The notes below the pieces were generated by a model. It worked only from the letters and a program-made list of their open reading frames with translations. It did not search any database and was not told where the DNA came from. From positions 3,952,001-4,016,000 of the forward strand of contig NZ_CP022985.1 in the NCBI RefSeq assembly GCF_003425985.1: DNA of 64,000 nucleotides, given 5' to 3'. The stretch is from Mariniflexile sp. TRM1-10. GTDB taxonomy: Bacteria > Bacteroidota > Bacteroidia > Flavobacteriales > Flavobacteriaceae. Position 1 is the stretch's first letter; each line of letters begins with the position of its first letter. The position numbers were made by a program, and so were the translations under genes. Below are positions 44,202 through 52,415 of this stretch, piece by piece.

Positions 44202-46991
44202 TTATTTATGAAGTTTATCCTTTAAATACTTGGCAGTTTCAGAGGTTTTAACTACTATAATCTCTTCAGGAGTTCCTGCCGCAACTAAGCTTCCACCAGT
44301 TTCACCGCCTTTTGGACCTAAATCTATGATATAGTCGGCGCATTTAATAAGATCTATATTGTGTTCTACAACAATGATAGAATGTCCGTTTTCAATTAAA
44401 GCATTAAACGATTTTAATAATTTTTGAATATCATGAAAATGCAAACCCGTAGTTGGTTCGTCAAAAATAAAAAGCGCTTTGTCTTTATTATTGCCTTTTC
44501 CCAAAAAGGAAGCCAATTTAATACGCTGTGCTTCACCGCCAGAAAGGGTAGAAGAGCTTTGACCCAAAGTTACGTAACCTAAGCCAACATCTTGCAAGGG
44601 TTGTAATTTGGTTTTTATTTTAGGCTGCTTGTTGGTTTCAAAAAAAGCAATGGCGTCATCGATGGTTAAGTTTAAAACATCGTCAATGTTTTTATTGGCA
44701 AAAGTAACTTCCAATACTTCTTTTTTAAAGCGCTTGCCTTTGCAAGTTTCACATTCTAAATGCACATCTGCCATAAATTGCATTTCAATGGTTACTTCAC
44801 CTTCTCCTTTACATGTCTCACAGCGTCCACCATCTACGTTAAATGAAAAATGCTTTGCTTGGTAGTTTCTTATGTTGCTTAGTTTTTGATTTGAGAACAG
44901 TGCTCGAATATCATCGTAAGCTTTAATATAAGTTACAGGGTTTGAACGTGACGACCTTCCAATGGGGTTTTGGTCTACAAATTCAATGTGTTTTATATTG
45001 CTGAAATTACCTTCCAATGAAGTAAACTGACCTGCTTTATCACTAAAATCGGTTAGTTTTTTTTGAAGTGCAGGAAACAATATTTTTTTAACCAAAGTAC
45101 TTTTTCCACTTCCTGAAACACCCGTAATAACAGTAAGCATTCCTAAAGGAAAACGGACATCGATATTTTTTAAATTGTTTTCGCGGGCTCCAATAATGTC
45201 TATAAAGTATTTTGAAGTTCTACGTGTTTTAGGTACTTCAATCTTTAATGTTTCATTTAAATACTGCGCAGTTAACGAATTTGAAGCTAGTATTTCATCA
45301 TAAGTACCGCAAGCTACCACATGGCCACCAAAAGTTCCTGCTTCGGGACCAATATCTATAATGTTATCGGCAGCTTTCATAATATCTTCATCATGCTCAA
45401 CCACAATAACAGTGTTTCCTAAATCACGTAGTTGTTTTAAAACGACTATTAAACGCTCGGTGTCTTTGGGGTGTAAGCCAATACTAGGTTCATCCAAAAT
45501 ATACATAGAACCCACCAAACTACTGCCTAAAGAGGTTGAAAGATTAATACGCTGACTTTCACCACCGGAAAGTGTATTGGACTTTCTATTCAATGTTAAA
45601 TAATCCAATCCTACATTGGCTAGAAAAGACAAACGACTATTAATTTCTTTTAATAGCCTATTTGCTATTTGTGTATCGTAATCGTTTAGTTCTAATTGTT
45701 TAAAGAAATTCGCTAATTTATCTAAGGGCATTTCAACTAAATCGGTAATCGTTGCACCTCCAACTTTAATATAATTAGCTTCAACCCGCAAGCGTTTCCC
45801 GTTGCACACTTTACATTTGGTTTTTCCGCGGTAGCGTGATAACATAACACGGTTTTGAATTTTATAGGCTTTGGCTTCCAATTCTGCAAAAAACGAATGT
45901 AATCCTTCAAAATATTGATTGCCATCCCAAATAAGTTGCTTTTGTGCATCACTTAATTGAAAATAGGGTTTGTGAATGGGAAAATCGAATTTATGGGAGT
46001 TATTAACCAATTGGTCTCTATACCAGCTCATACTTTCACCTCTCCACGGAAAAATAGCGTTTTCATAAACGGAAAGCCCCGTATTGGGAATCACCAAATC
46101 ATCATCAATACCAATAATGTCACCGTAACCTTCACATTTTGGACAAGCTCCATATGGGTTATTGAAGCTGAACAAATGGATGTTTGGCTCTAAAAAGGTC
46201 ATGCCGTCCATTTCAAATTTGTTACTGAACGAACGTTGTTTGTCGTTGCTTAAGGTTTCAATAAAGCATTCGCCTTTGCCCTCAAAAAAAGCTGTTTGAA
46301 TGGCATCTGCTAGTCTATTTTGAAAATCTTCCTCATCTTTAATAATAACCCTATCAACAACTAATAAAATAGTATCTTTTTTGTTTAAGGAATTAGTTTC
46401 GTCAATTCTAACAACATGGCCATTTACTTTAATTCTGGCGTAACCTTGCTGTTGCAGCGCTTTTAATTTATCTTCCAGGCTGCGTCCTTTTTCTAAATGA
46501 ATAGGAGCGAGGAGCAGTAGTTTTTCGCCTTCAGGAAATGTTTTTAAATAATTTAAAACATCTGAAACAGTATCTTTTTTTACTTCCAAACCTGAAACCG
46601 GTGAATAGGTTTTTCCAATTCTGGCGAATAGTAATTTTAGATAATCGTAAATTTCGGTAGAGGTTCCAACCGTTGAACGCGGATTGGTGGCGTTTACTTT
46701 TTGCTCTATAGCAATAGCAGGAGCAATGCCTTTAATATAATCGACTTTAGGCTTGTTCAATCGACCTAAAAATTGGCGTGCATAACTCGATAAGCTTTCA
46801 ACATAGCGTCTTTGCCCTTCGGCATAAAGTGTGTCGAAGGCTAAACTCGATTTTCCTGAGCCCGACAATCCTGTAATGACCACTAATTTATTTCTAGGTA
46901 TTACCACATCAATATTCTTTAAATTGTGCAGTTTGGCACCTTTTATAATGATGTTTTCTTTGGGGTTTACTTCAGAAATATTAGTAATCAT
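44202..46991 (-). CDS. uvrA: UvrABC excinuclease subunit A
   Basis: A 929-residue DNA-damage-recognition ATPase of nucleotide-excision repair. It has two ABC ATPase units: Walker A GLSGSGKSSLAF and GVSGSGKSTLVKKI, with signatures LSGGESQRINLSTSLGSSL and LSGGEAQRIKLASFLGKG. Zinc motifs are CPKCEGYGD, CKVCNGKRL and the UvrB/DNA-proximal pair CETCKGEGE...CETCKGKRF. Length is typical. On the minus strand a TATCTTTG box (47177-47184) is the likely promoter; between it and the start lies a ~130-bp interspersed repeat, giving an unusually long leader. Confidence 0.96.
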   Translation of the reverse strand: MITNISEVNPKENIIIKGAKLHNLKNIDVVIPRNKLVVITGLSGSGKSSLAFDTLYAEGQRRYVESLSSYARQFLGRLNKPKVDYIKGIAPAIAIEQKVNATNPRSTVGTSTEIYDYLKLLFARIGKTYSPVSGLEVKKDTVSDVLNYLKTFPEGEKLLLLAPIHLEKGRSLEDKLKALQQQGYARIKVNGHVVRIDETNSLNKKDTILLVVDRVIIKDEEDFQNRLADAIQTAFFEGKGECFIETLSNDKQRSFSNKFEMDGMTFLEPNIHLFSFNNPYGACPKCEGYGDIIGIDDDLVIPNTGLSVYENAIFPWRGESMSWYRDQLVNNSHKFDFPIHKPYFQLSDAQKQLIWDGNQYFEGLHSFFAELEAKAYKIQNRVMLSRYRGKTKCKVCNGKRLRVEANYIKVGGATITDLVEMPLDKLANFFKQLELNDYDTQIANRLLKEINSRLSFLANVGLDYLTLNRKSNTLSGGESQRINLSTSLGSSLVGSMYILDEPSIGLHPKDTERLIVVLKQLRDLGNTVIVVEHDEDIMKAADNIIDIGPEAGTFGGHVVACGTYDEILASNSLTAQYLNETLKIEVPKTRRTSKYFIDIIGARENNLKNIDVRFPLGMLTVITGVSGSGKSTLVKKILFPALQKKLTDFSDKAGQFTSLEGNFSNIKHIEFVDQNPIGRSSRSNPVTYIKAYDDIRALFSNQKLSNIRNYQAKHFSFNVDGGRCETCKGEGEVTIEMQFMADVHLECETCKGKRFKKEVLEVTFANKNIDDVLNLTIDDAIAFFETNKQPKIKTKLQPLQDVGLGYVTLGQSSSTLSGGEAQRIKLASFLGKGNNKDKALFIFDEPTTGLHFHDIQKLLKSFNALIENGHSIIVVEHNIDLIKCADYIIDLGPKGGETGGSLVAAGTPEEIIVVKTSETAKYLKDKLHK

Positions 46992-47022
46992 CTGTTTATA
47001 TTTATTGTTTTAATTTGGTCAT

Positions 47023-47155
47023 GCTTCGACAAGCTTCACTTACTAACTTCGCTGCAAAATATATTTTGCATCTCGTTAATGCTCAGCACAGGCTTGGAAC
47101 ACCCTAAATAATCATCCTCGTGCGTGGGAATGCTATTCTCATAGGTGTTTTATAT
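47023..47155. repeat. Composite interspersed repeat in the uvrA leader
   Basis: It begins with ATGCTTCGACAAGCTTCAC (the palindromic family) and an inverted GCAAAATATATTTTGC hairpin. It ends with the second copy of the GGAACACC...GGTGTTT unit (47094-47155), which matches 2821-2882. It separates the uvrA promoter from the gene. Confidence 0.65.
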
Positions 47156-47250
47156 ACTTTTACGGGAACAATTTTGCAAAGATACTACAAGTATAGCAAG
47201 CTAAGAAATACATAATACTTTAAATAAAAGTTAAAAAAATGCAATAAATT

Positions 47251-47282
47251 TTGTTTTTTTGGAATGATTATTGGTATATTTG
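47251..47282 (+). promoter_or_regulatory. Promoter of the sigma-factor gene
   Basis: TTG (47251-47253), 21 bases, then TATATTTG (47275-47282): a good -33/-7 pair. The coding start is 100 bases downstream. Confidence 0.65.
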
Positions 47283-47382
47283 ACTCTATTAATCAATACT
47301 TTAATTAACTCTCGCCTATAGCTGAACATTACTTTTAAACTAATAACCCCAAGCAGAGAAGCCATTCTATGCCCAAAAAGTA

Positions 47383-47973
47383 ATGATTATGCAACACGAA
47401 CTTATACAAGATTCTACCTTAGTTAGTAATTATATTAAAGGAGACGAAAGTGCTTTAGAAATTCTTATTAATAGGCACAAACAAAAAATTTATAGTTTTA
47501 TTTATTCAAAAGTTTATGATAGAGATGTCGCTGAAGATATTTTTCAGGACACTTTTATTAAAGTGATTCGTACCTTAAAAAAAGGTGCTTATAACGAAGA
47601 AGGTAAATTTTTACCTTGGGTCATGCGTATTTCGCATAATTTGGTGATTGATTTTTTTAGAAAGAGCAGCAGGATGCCCAAATTTGACAATACAGATGAA
47701 TTTAATATCTTTTCCGTATTAAGCGATAACAGCTTAAATGCTGAAAACAGTATTATTAAGGAACAAGTTGAAACAGATGTGAGACGTTTGGTTGAAGAGC
47801 TTCCGGGGGACCAAAAAGAAGTTTTATTGATGCGTATTTATGAAGATTTAAGCTTTAAGGAAATTTCAGATAAAACAGGTGTTAGTATTAATACCGCTTT
47901 GGGACGCATGCGTTATGCGTTAATTAACTTGAGAAAAATTATAGATAAGCATAATATAATTTTAACAAATTAG
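47383..47973 (+). CDS. ECF-type RNA polymerase sigma factor
   Basis: A 196-residue sigma-70 family protein of the extracytoplasmic-function class, with only region 2 (about 25-95; HKQKIYSFIYSKVYDRDVAEDIFQDTFIKVIRTL, then FLPWVMRISHNLVIDFFRK) and region 4 (about 130-185; LPGDQKEVLLMRIYEDLSFKEISDKTGVSINTALGRMRYAL). ATG codons at 47383 and 47389 are both possible. No transmembrane anti-sigma gene follows. Instead there is a 48-residue reading frame 57 bases downstream, before a strong terminator, so the pair forms one short operon. Confidence 0.9.
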   Translation: MIMQHELIQDSTLVSNYIKGDESALEILINRHKQKIYSFIYSKVYDRDVAEDIFQDTFIKVIRTLKKGAYNEEGKFLPWVMRISHNLVIDFFRKSSRMPKFDNTDEFNIFSVLSDNSLNAENSIIKEQVETDVRRLVEELPGDQKEVLLMRIYEDLSFKEISDKTGVSINTALGRMRYALINLRKIIDKHNIILTN

Positions 47974-48030
47974 TACAATAAAGTAAATTTAGCTGCGTTA
48001 ATAAGTTAAAATCAACCTTAAATTATTAAA

Positions 48031-48177
48031 ATGGCAAAACTTTACTCTGATAATTCTATTAAAAAAGTGAATGAACTTGAACCGAAAAACGAAACGGTTA
48101 ATTTTATTTTAAATTATTCTAAGGCTTTAAGTGTTATAAAATATAACAAAATAAAGTTTGAAGCGCTTTTAAACTAG
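48031..48177 (+). CDS. 48-residue protein downstream of the sigma factor
   Basis: The product begins MAKLYSDNSIKKVNELEPK and continues NETVNFILNYSKALSVIKYN to the end KIKFEALLN. It is soluble and probably helical, and closes the sigma-factor transcript just before the terminator. I recall similar tiny proteins with a core like ETVNFILNYSKAL after this sigma factor in other flavobacteria, which supports a real gene. A regulatory role toward the sigma factor is only a guess. Confidence 0.7.
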   Translation: MAKLYSDNSIKKVNELEPKNETVNFILNYSKALSVIKYNKIKFEALLN

Positions 48178-48182
48178 TGGTG

Positions 48183-48220
48183 AAAAGCCCTAGCATTTAA
48201 TTTAAATGCTAGGGCTTTTT
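48183..48220 (+). terminator. Strong terminator of the sigma-factor operon
   Basis: AAAAGCCCTAGCATTTAA and its exact complement form an 18-bp stem followed by T5, six bases after the small gene. Confidence 0.92.
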
Positions 48221-48225
48221 AATGA

Positions 48226-48266
48226 GGCTTGTCCTGACTTTTTTGCTTCAATCAAAAGCTAAGACG
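48226..48266. repeat. Interspersed repeat at the 3' end of nth (second copy near 61,820)
   Basis: TCCTGACTTTTTTGCTTCAA, then TCAAAA, is ~86% identical to 61826-61850. Both copies lie immediately after the stop of a minus-strand gene. Confidence 0.6.
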
Positions 48267-48269
48267 GGT

Positions 48270-48917
48270 TTATTTATAATAAGCATCAATTACTGACTGT
48301 CTCCCAATAGTTTTGGTTATGATGTCTTTTTCTAAATCCCATCCACGAGCAGGAGAATATTGTCTGCCATACCAAATAATTTGAAGGTGTAAGTCGTTCC
48401 ATAATTCTTTAGGGAATAATCTTTTTGCGTCTTTTTCGGTTTGCACTACATTTTTCCCATTGCTTAAATTCCACCGATACATAAGTCTATGGATATGTGT
48501 ATCTACAGGAAAAGCTGGTACGCCAAAGGCTTGCGACATGACAACGCTTGCTGTTTTGTGCCCCACCGCTGGTAACGCTTCTAAAGCTTCAAAATCTTGA
48601 GGTACTTTGCCGTTGTGTTTTTCAATTAAAATTTTAGAAAGCCCATATATACCTTTGCTTTTCATGGGTGATAACCCTACAGGCTTTATGATTTCCCTGA
48701 TTTCTTCAACCGAAAGTTTGACCATGTCATACGGGTTATCTGCTTTTTCAAATAATAAAGGCGTTATCTGGTTTACACGAACATCTGTACTTTGTGCCGA
48801 CATTAGAACCGCTATTAATAAGGTGTACGGGTCTTTATGGTCTAATGGAATGGGTATGGTTGGGTATAATTCCTTGAGTGTTTTTATTACGAATTCTACC
48901 TTTTTATCCTTTGTCAT
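48270..48917 (-). CDS. nth: Endonuclease III-family DNA glycosylase lacking the Fe-S cysteines
   Basis: A 215-residue base-excision-repair enzyme that removes oxidised pyrimidines. The helix-hairpin-helix is LEALPAVGHKTASVVMSQAFG with catalytic Lys121, and Asp139 lies in FPVDTHIHRLMYRW. The early LLIAVLMSAQSTDVRVNQ is typical. In Escherichia coli Nth the C-terminus carries C-x6-C-x2-C-x5-C binding a [4Fe-4S] cluster; here the same region reads RQYSPARGWDLEKDIITKTIG with no Cys at all, so the cluster is absent. Divergent from bcp. Confidence 0.92.
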   Translation of the reverse strand: MTKDKKVEFVIKTLKELYPTIPIPLDHKDPYTLLIAVLMSAQSTDVRVNQITPLLFEKADNPYDMVKLSVEEIREIIKPVGLSPMKSKGIYGLSKILIEKHNGKVPQDFEALEALPAVGHKTASVVMSQAFGVPAFPVDTHIHRLMYRWNLSNGKNVVQTEKDAKRLFPKELWNDLHLQIIWYGRQYSPARGWDLEKDIITKTIGRQSVIDAYYK

Positions 48918-48921
48918 GTTG

Positions 48922-48929
48922 TATTTTTG
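48922..48929 (+). promoter_or_regulatory. -7 box of bcp (TATTTTTG)
   Basis: It matches TAnnTTTG and lies 20 bases before the ATG of bcp. It overlaps the upstream side of the divergent nth gene. Confidence 0.55.
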
Positions 48930-48949
48930 TAAAAACCAAAGTTACTATT

Positions 48950-49414
48950 ATGAACACATTAAAACAAGGGGACAAAGTGCCAAATTTTGAAGTATTTGAT
49001 GAACAAGGAAACATTATAAAATTATCTGATTACAAAGGAAAAAAATTAGTTATTTTCTTTTATCCAGCTGCCAATACACCAACTTGTACTGTTGAAGCTT
49101 GCAACCTAAGGGATCATTATAAAGAATTAGCAGATGCTGGTTATAACATATTAGGTGTTAGTGCCGATACTCAAAAAAAGCAATCAAATTTTAAAAAGAA
49201 ACATGATTTCCAATACCCTTTAATTGCTGATGTAGATAAGGTTATGATACAGGCTTTTGGAGTTTGGGGATCGAAAAAGTTTATGGGACGTACCTTTGAT
49301 GGCATTCACCGCAAAACATTTGTAATTGATGAAACAGGCGTTGTGGAACGTGTTATTGATAATGTAAAGGCAAAAATACACGCTTCCCAAATATTAGAAC
49401 CAATTGACAATTAA
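48950..49414 (+). CDS. bcp: Thioredoxin-dependent thiol peroxidase (Bcp/PrxQ)
   Basis: A 154-residue atypical 2-Cys peroxiredoxin. Peroxidatic Cys46 and resolving Cys51 lie in NTPTCTVEACNLRDHY, the PrxQ spacing. The rest follows the family (GVSADTQKKQSNFKKKHDFQYPLIADVDK, then WGSKKFMGRTFDGIHRKTFVID). It reduces hydroperoxides with thioredoxin in the cytosol. The start is the ATG of MNTLKQGDKVPNFEV; an upstream in-frame start would cross the promoter and nth. The last codons merge into an intergenic repeat. Confidence 0.93.
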   Translation: MNTLKQGDKVPNFEVFDEQGNIIKLSDYKGKKLVIFFYPAANTPTCTVEACNLRDHYKELADAGYNILGVSADTQKKQSNFKKKHDFQYPLIADVDKVMIQAFGVWGSKKFMGRTFDGIHRKTFVIDETGVVERVIDNVKAKIHASQILEPIDN

Positions 49415-49622
49415 TAATTCTACTAGTAAATAGCCAAAAGCCAATAGTCAATAGTCAATAGTCATTAGTCATTAGTCATTAGTCAATGGTTGGTGGTTAA
49501 CGATTAAACGGTTGAACGAATAAACAATACAAAATAGTCACTAGTAAATAGCCAAAAGCCAATAGCTGGTGGTCAACAATCAATTCAACAATTCAACGGT
49601 TAAACGAATCAACAATAACAGA
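49402..49622. repeat. Word-repeat region (CAATAGT/CATTAGT heptamers)
   Basis: It holds two identical 25-bp copies of CTAGTAAATAGCCAAAAGCC plus AATAG (49423-49447 and 49541-49565). Tandem heptamers CAATAGT and CATTAGT (49442-49485) and two versions of CGGTTGAACGAATAAACAAT are also present. The same words recur in reverse at 12074-12132 and forward at 52131-52208. No gene is present. Confidence 0.8.
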
Positions 49623-49634
49623 TAATCATCTTAT

Positions 49635-51107
49635 TTACCTGGTATACTTTTTTCTTTTAGGTAATACTAAGGGTTTTCTCGTATAGCCGAACATGCGATA
49701 ATCTTTAATTAAATCAGGAATGCCTTCAGGTAATTTATCTTCCCAGCCACTTTTTCCATTGGCAATTTGTTGTAAAATTTCTCTTGAGAATATGGTTAAG
49801 CATTTTTCGTCGTAATCTTTAATATCAATCACTTTTCCGTTGTATTTAAAGAACTTATATAACTCTTTCATACGTGGGTAAACTTTTAAGTTTTCGCTAG
49901 TAATTAATTCACCAGTTACCACATCAATCATTGGATATAAGTACACTTTTAAGTCTTTAAAAAATAATTTACCAAACGCTTCCAAAATACCTCCGCTTAA
50001 GTGACGGTAATACTTTTCATCAAAAATATCTACTAAATTATTAACGCCCATTGCGAGCCCCATTCTCGCTTTAGTATAGTTTGAAAAATATTCAACTACT
50101 TTGTAGTATTCTTGAAAATTGGATATCATAACCGATTGCCCTAAAGAGCATAATAAATCGGCTCTATCCATAAAATCTTGCTCGTCAATTTCACCTTCTG
50201 CACGTAAATTTGAAAGTGTTATTTCGAATACGACCTCCGTATTGTCTTTATCAACCTTTTTTTCATCAACAAACATTTTATACGCATTTTCGTACATATC
50301 TATATTTACTTGCGTAACAGGTCGAAAGCTTCCTCTAAAGGCTAAAATATTTTTTTTGTAAAATACACGAGCTGGAAGTACGTTTTTCCCGTCTGGACCA
50401 AACATTACGGCATCAGTCATACCATTTTTAACAAGCTGAAGACTCATTAATCGGTTGTCTACATTTTTAAATAAAGGCCCGGAAAAATTAACCGTATCAA
50501 TTTCCAATTGATCTTTGTCTAAATGGTCATACAGGTAACGAAGCAGTTTTTTTGGTTCATTATATTTATAAAAAGCACCGTAGATTAAATTGGTGCCAAT
50601 GACACCAAGGGTTTCTTGTTGAAGTCTGGCATCGGTTTCTTTAAAACGTATATGTAAAATAATGTCGTTATACTCTTGGTTTGGTTCTATTTGGTATTTA
50701 ATACCAATCCAACCATGGCCTTTAAATTGTTTTGCGAAATCGATGGTAGTTACTGTATTTGCAAAAGAGAAGAATATTTTATTAGGATAATCTTTTCTTG
50801 AAAGGCGCTTTTCAATAAGATCAATCTCATGGTTTAGCATTTTTCGTAAGCGACCTTCAGTAACATAGCGTCCATCATCTTCGGCTCCATAAATAGCATC
50901 ACTAAATGCCTTGTCGTAAGCAGACATTGCTTTTGCAATCGTTCCAGAAGCGCCACCAGCTCTAAAAAAATGGCGACTTGTTTCTTGTCCCGCTCCAATC
51001 TCTGCAAAAGTACCATAAATATTCTCGTTAAGGTTAATGCGGAGCGCTTTGGTTTTTAATGAAGGAATTTCTTCAAACTCCTTATCTCCCTTTAAGGTAA
51101 TTTCCAT
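49635..51107 (-). CDS. Conserved protein of unknown function, widespread in Bacteroidota
   Basis: A 490-residue soluble protein, strongly conserved in this phylum as far as I recall. It starts MEITLKGDKEFEEIPSLKTKALRINL and contains GAGQETSRHFFRAGGASGTIAKAMSAYDK, HIRFKETDARLQQETLGVIGTNLIYGAFY and NFSGPLFKNVDNRLMSLQLVKNGMTDAVMFGPDG. I have seen it labelled nicotinate-nucleotide adenylyltransferase, but the nucleotidyltransferase motifs (HxGH, ISSTxxR) are not visible, so I do not accept that name. No membrane segment or signal peptide. It is monocistronic between two repeats. Confidence 0.75.
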   Translation of the reverse strand: MEITLKGDKEFEEIPSLKTKALRINLNENIYGTFAEIGAGQETSRHFFRAGGASGTIAKAMSAYDKAFSDAIYGAEDDGRYVTEGRLRKMLNHEIDLIEKRLSRKDYPNKIFFSFANTVTTIDFAKQFKGHGWIGIKYQIEPNQEYNDIILHIRFKETDARLQQETLGVIGTNLIYGAFYKYNEPKKLLRYLYDHLDKDQLEIDTVNFSGPLFKNVDNRLMSLQLVKNGMTDAVMFGPDGKNVLPARVFYKKNILAFRGSFRPVTQVNIDMYENAYKMFVDEKKVDKDNTEVVFEITLSNLRAEGEIDEQDFMDRADLLCSLGQSVMISNFQEYYKVVEYFSNYTKARMGLAMGVNNLVDIFDEKYYRHLSGGILEAFGKLFFKDLKVYLYPMIDVVTGELITSENLKVYPRMKELYKFFKYNGKVIDIKDYDEKCLTIFSREILQQIANGKSGWEDKLPEGIPDLIKDYRMFGYTRKPLVLPKRKKYTR

Positions 51108-51360
51108 GTTACTGTTTGGGTTACTAAATTATGTTAACAAAGGTATCAAATAATAGAAGCAAATAAAAAAATAACTCTAATTTTGTCGGTAAATACGATT
51201 CTTTTTAGTGAACATGTAAAATGACTCAGCCATTTTAATATTTCAACAAAAAGTAGATGCTGAATTATCGATTTTTTCAAATATAGCTATTTTGAGCAAT
51301 AATTATTTTGAAAAAGCAGCGATTAATTAAAAATAAATTAAAAAAGTAAATATTCATTTT

Positions 51361-52149
51361 TTGAAAGTAACATTTTTAGGAACCGGAACTTCACAAGGCA
51401 TTCCCATAATAGGGAGTACGCACCCCGTGTGTTTAAGTGACAACAAAAAGGACAAACGCTTGCGTGTTTCTGTTTTGGTAGAATGGGATACTTTTACCTA
51501 TGTTATTGATTGCGGTCCAGATTTTAGATACCAAATGTTGCGTGCAGCGTGTACTAAGATAGACGGGGTTTTGTTTACGCATGAACATTCAGATCATGTA
51601 ATGGGCTTAGATGATATTAGGCCTTTTTATTTCAGACAAGGTGATATCCCTATTTACGCGCACAAACGGGTTTTAAAATCACTTAAGACGCGATTCGATT
51701 ATATATTTGCTACAAAAAATAAATACCCTGGTGCACCTTCCGTGGTCCCAAATCGGATAAAAAACAAACCTTTTCTTTTAAATAATTTAGAGGTTGTTCC
51801 TATAAATGGGAAGCATGATGCTTTACAGGTTTTTGGGTTTAAATTTGGGGATTTTGCCTATTTAACTGATATGAAAACAGTTGAAGAGAAGGAAATGGAG
51901 AAAATAAAAAACATTAAGGTGTTGGTAGTTAATGCTTTGAGGATTGAGCCCCATCAATCGCATTTTAACTTGGAAGAAGCGCTTCAGTTTATTGATAAGG
52001 TAAAACCAGAAAAAGCCTATTTAACGCACATTAGCCATATGTTAGGGTTTCATGATGATGTTGAGAAAACATTACCTAAAAATGTGTTTTTGGCTTATGA
52101 TGGCTTACAAATAACAATTAACAATTATCAATTTGCAATTAATAATTAG
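51361..52149 (+). CDS. MBL-fold metallo-hydrolase (PhnP/RNase Z-like)
   Basis: A 262-residue cytosolic hydrolase. It has the strand-loop VTFLGTGTSQGIP, the metal motif THEHSDHVMGLDDIRPF, the later Asp in AYLTDMKTV and the C-terminal His of LTHISHMLGFHDD. These match PhnP-like cyclic phosphodiesterases and lipoate-associated relatives; the substrate is unknown. The start is a TTG coding directly for the conserved MKVTFLGTGTSQG; no ATG fits. The last ~14 residues (LQITINNYQFAINN) come from an intergenic repeat that has extended the reading frame; relatives are expected to end near the AYDG motif. Confidence 0.88.
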   Translation: MKVTFLGTGTSQGIPIIGSTHPVCLSDNKKDKRLRVSVLVEWDTFTYVIDCGPDFRYQMLRAACTKIDGVLFTHEHSDHVMGLDDIRPFYFRQGDIPIYAHKRVLKSLKTRFDYIFATKNKYPGAPSVVPNRIKNKPFLLNNLEVVPINGKHDALQVFGFKFGDFAYLTDMKTVEEKEMEKIKNIKVLVVNALRIEPHQSHFNLEEALQFIDKVKPEKAYLTHISHMLGFHDDVEKTLPKNVFLAYDGLQITINNYQFAINN

Positions 52150-52362
52150 TAATACAAATAGCTACTAGTAAATAGGCAAATCAACGAATAAACAATAACA
52201 GATAATCGATAATGTTGGTAATTAGGACTTCGACAAGCTCAGTCTGACAGGGGAATATATAAAAAGTAAGTGTATAAATAAGTTTGTCAAGCTGAGCCTG
52301 TCGAAGCTATATAAAAGAAGTGTCGGTAACAGGACTTCGACTGCGCTCGGACTGACATTTGT
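52131..52362. repeat. Mixed repeat region: word repeat plus palindromic family
   Basis: The first part (52131-52208) repeats the CAATTAATAATT, CTACTAGTAAATAG and CGAATAAACAATAACAGATAATC words seen after bcp. The second part has the intact site GGACTTCGACAAGCTCAGTC (52225-52250), a reverse copy TTTGTCAAGCTGAGCCTGTC (52283-52307), and GACTTCGACTGCGCTCGGAC (52333-52352). The 52295-52340 interior matches 11905-11950. Confidence 0.8.
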
Positions 52363-52415
52363 ATATATTTGGAGTTTTGTCAAGTACTAACAAATAACAA
52401 TTTAAATTTTAAAAA

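Noticed and set aside
49402..49622. Possible CRISPR-like array
   Set aside because: Repeats are 7-25 bases, irregularly spaced and without unique equal-length spacers, and no cas genes are near. It is a slippage-type intergenic repeat.
49635..51107. Name nicotinate-nucleotide adenylyltransferase
   Set aside because: No HxGH or ISSTxxR nucleotidyltransferase motif is visible, so I left the function open.
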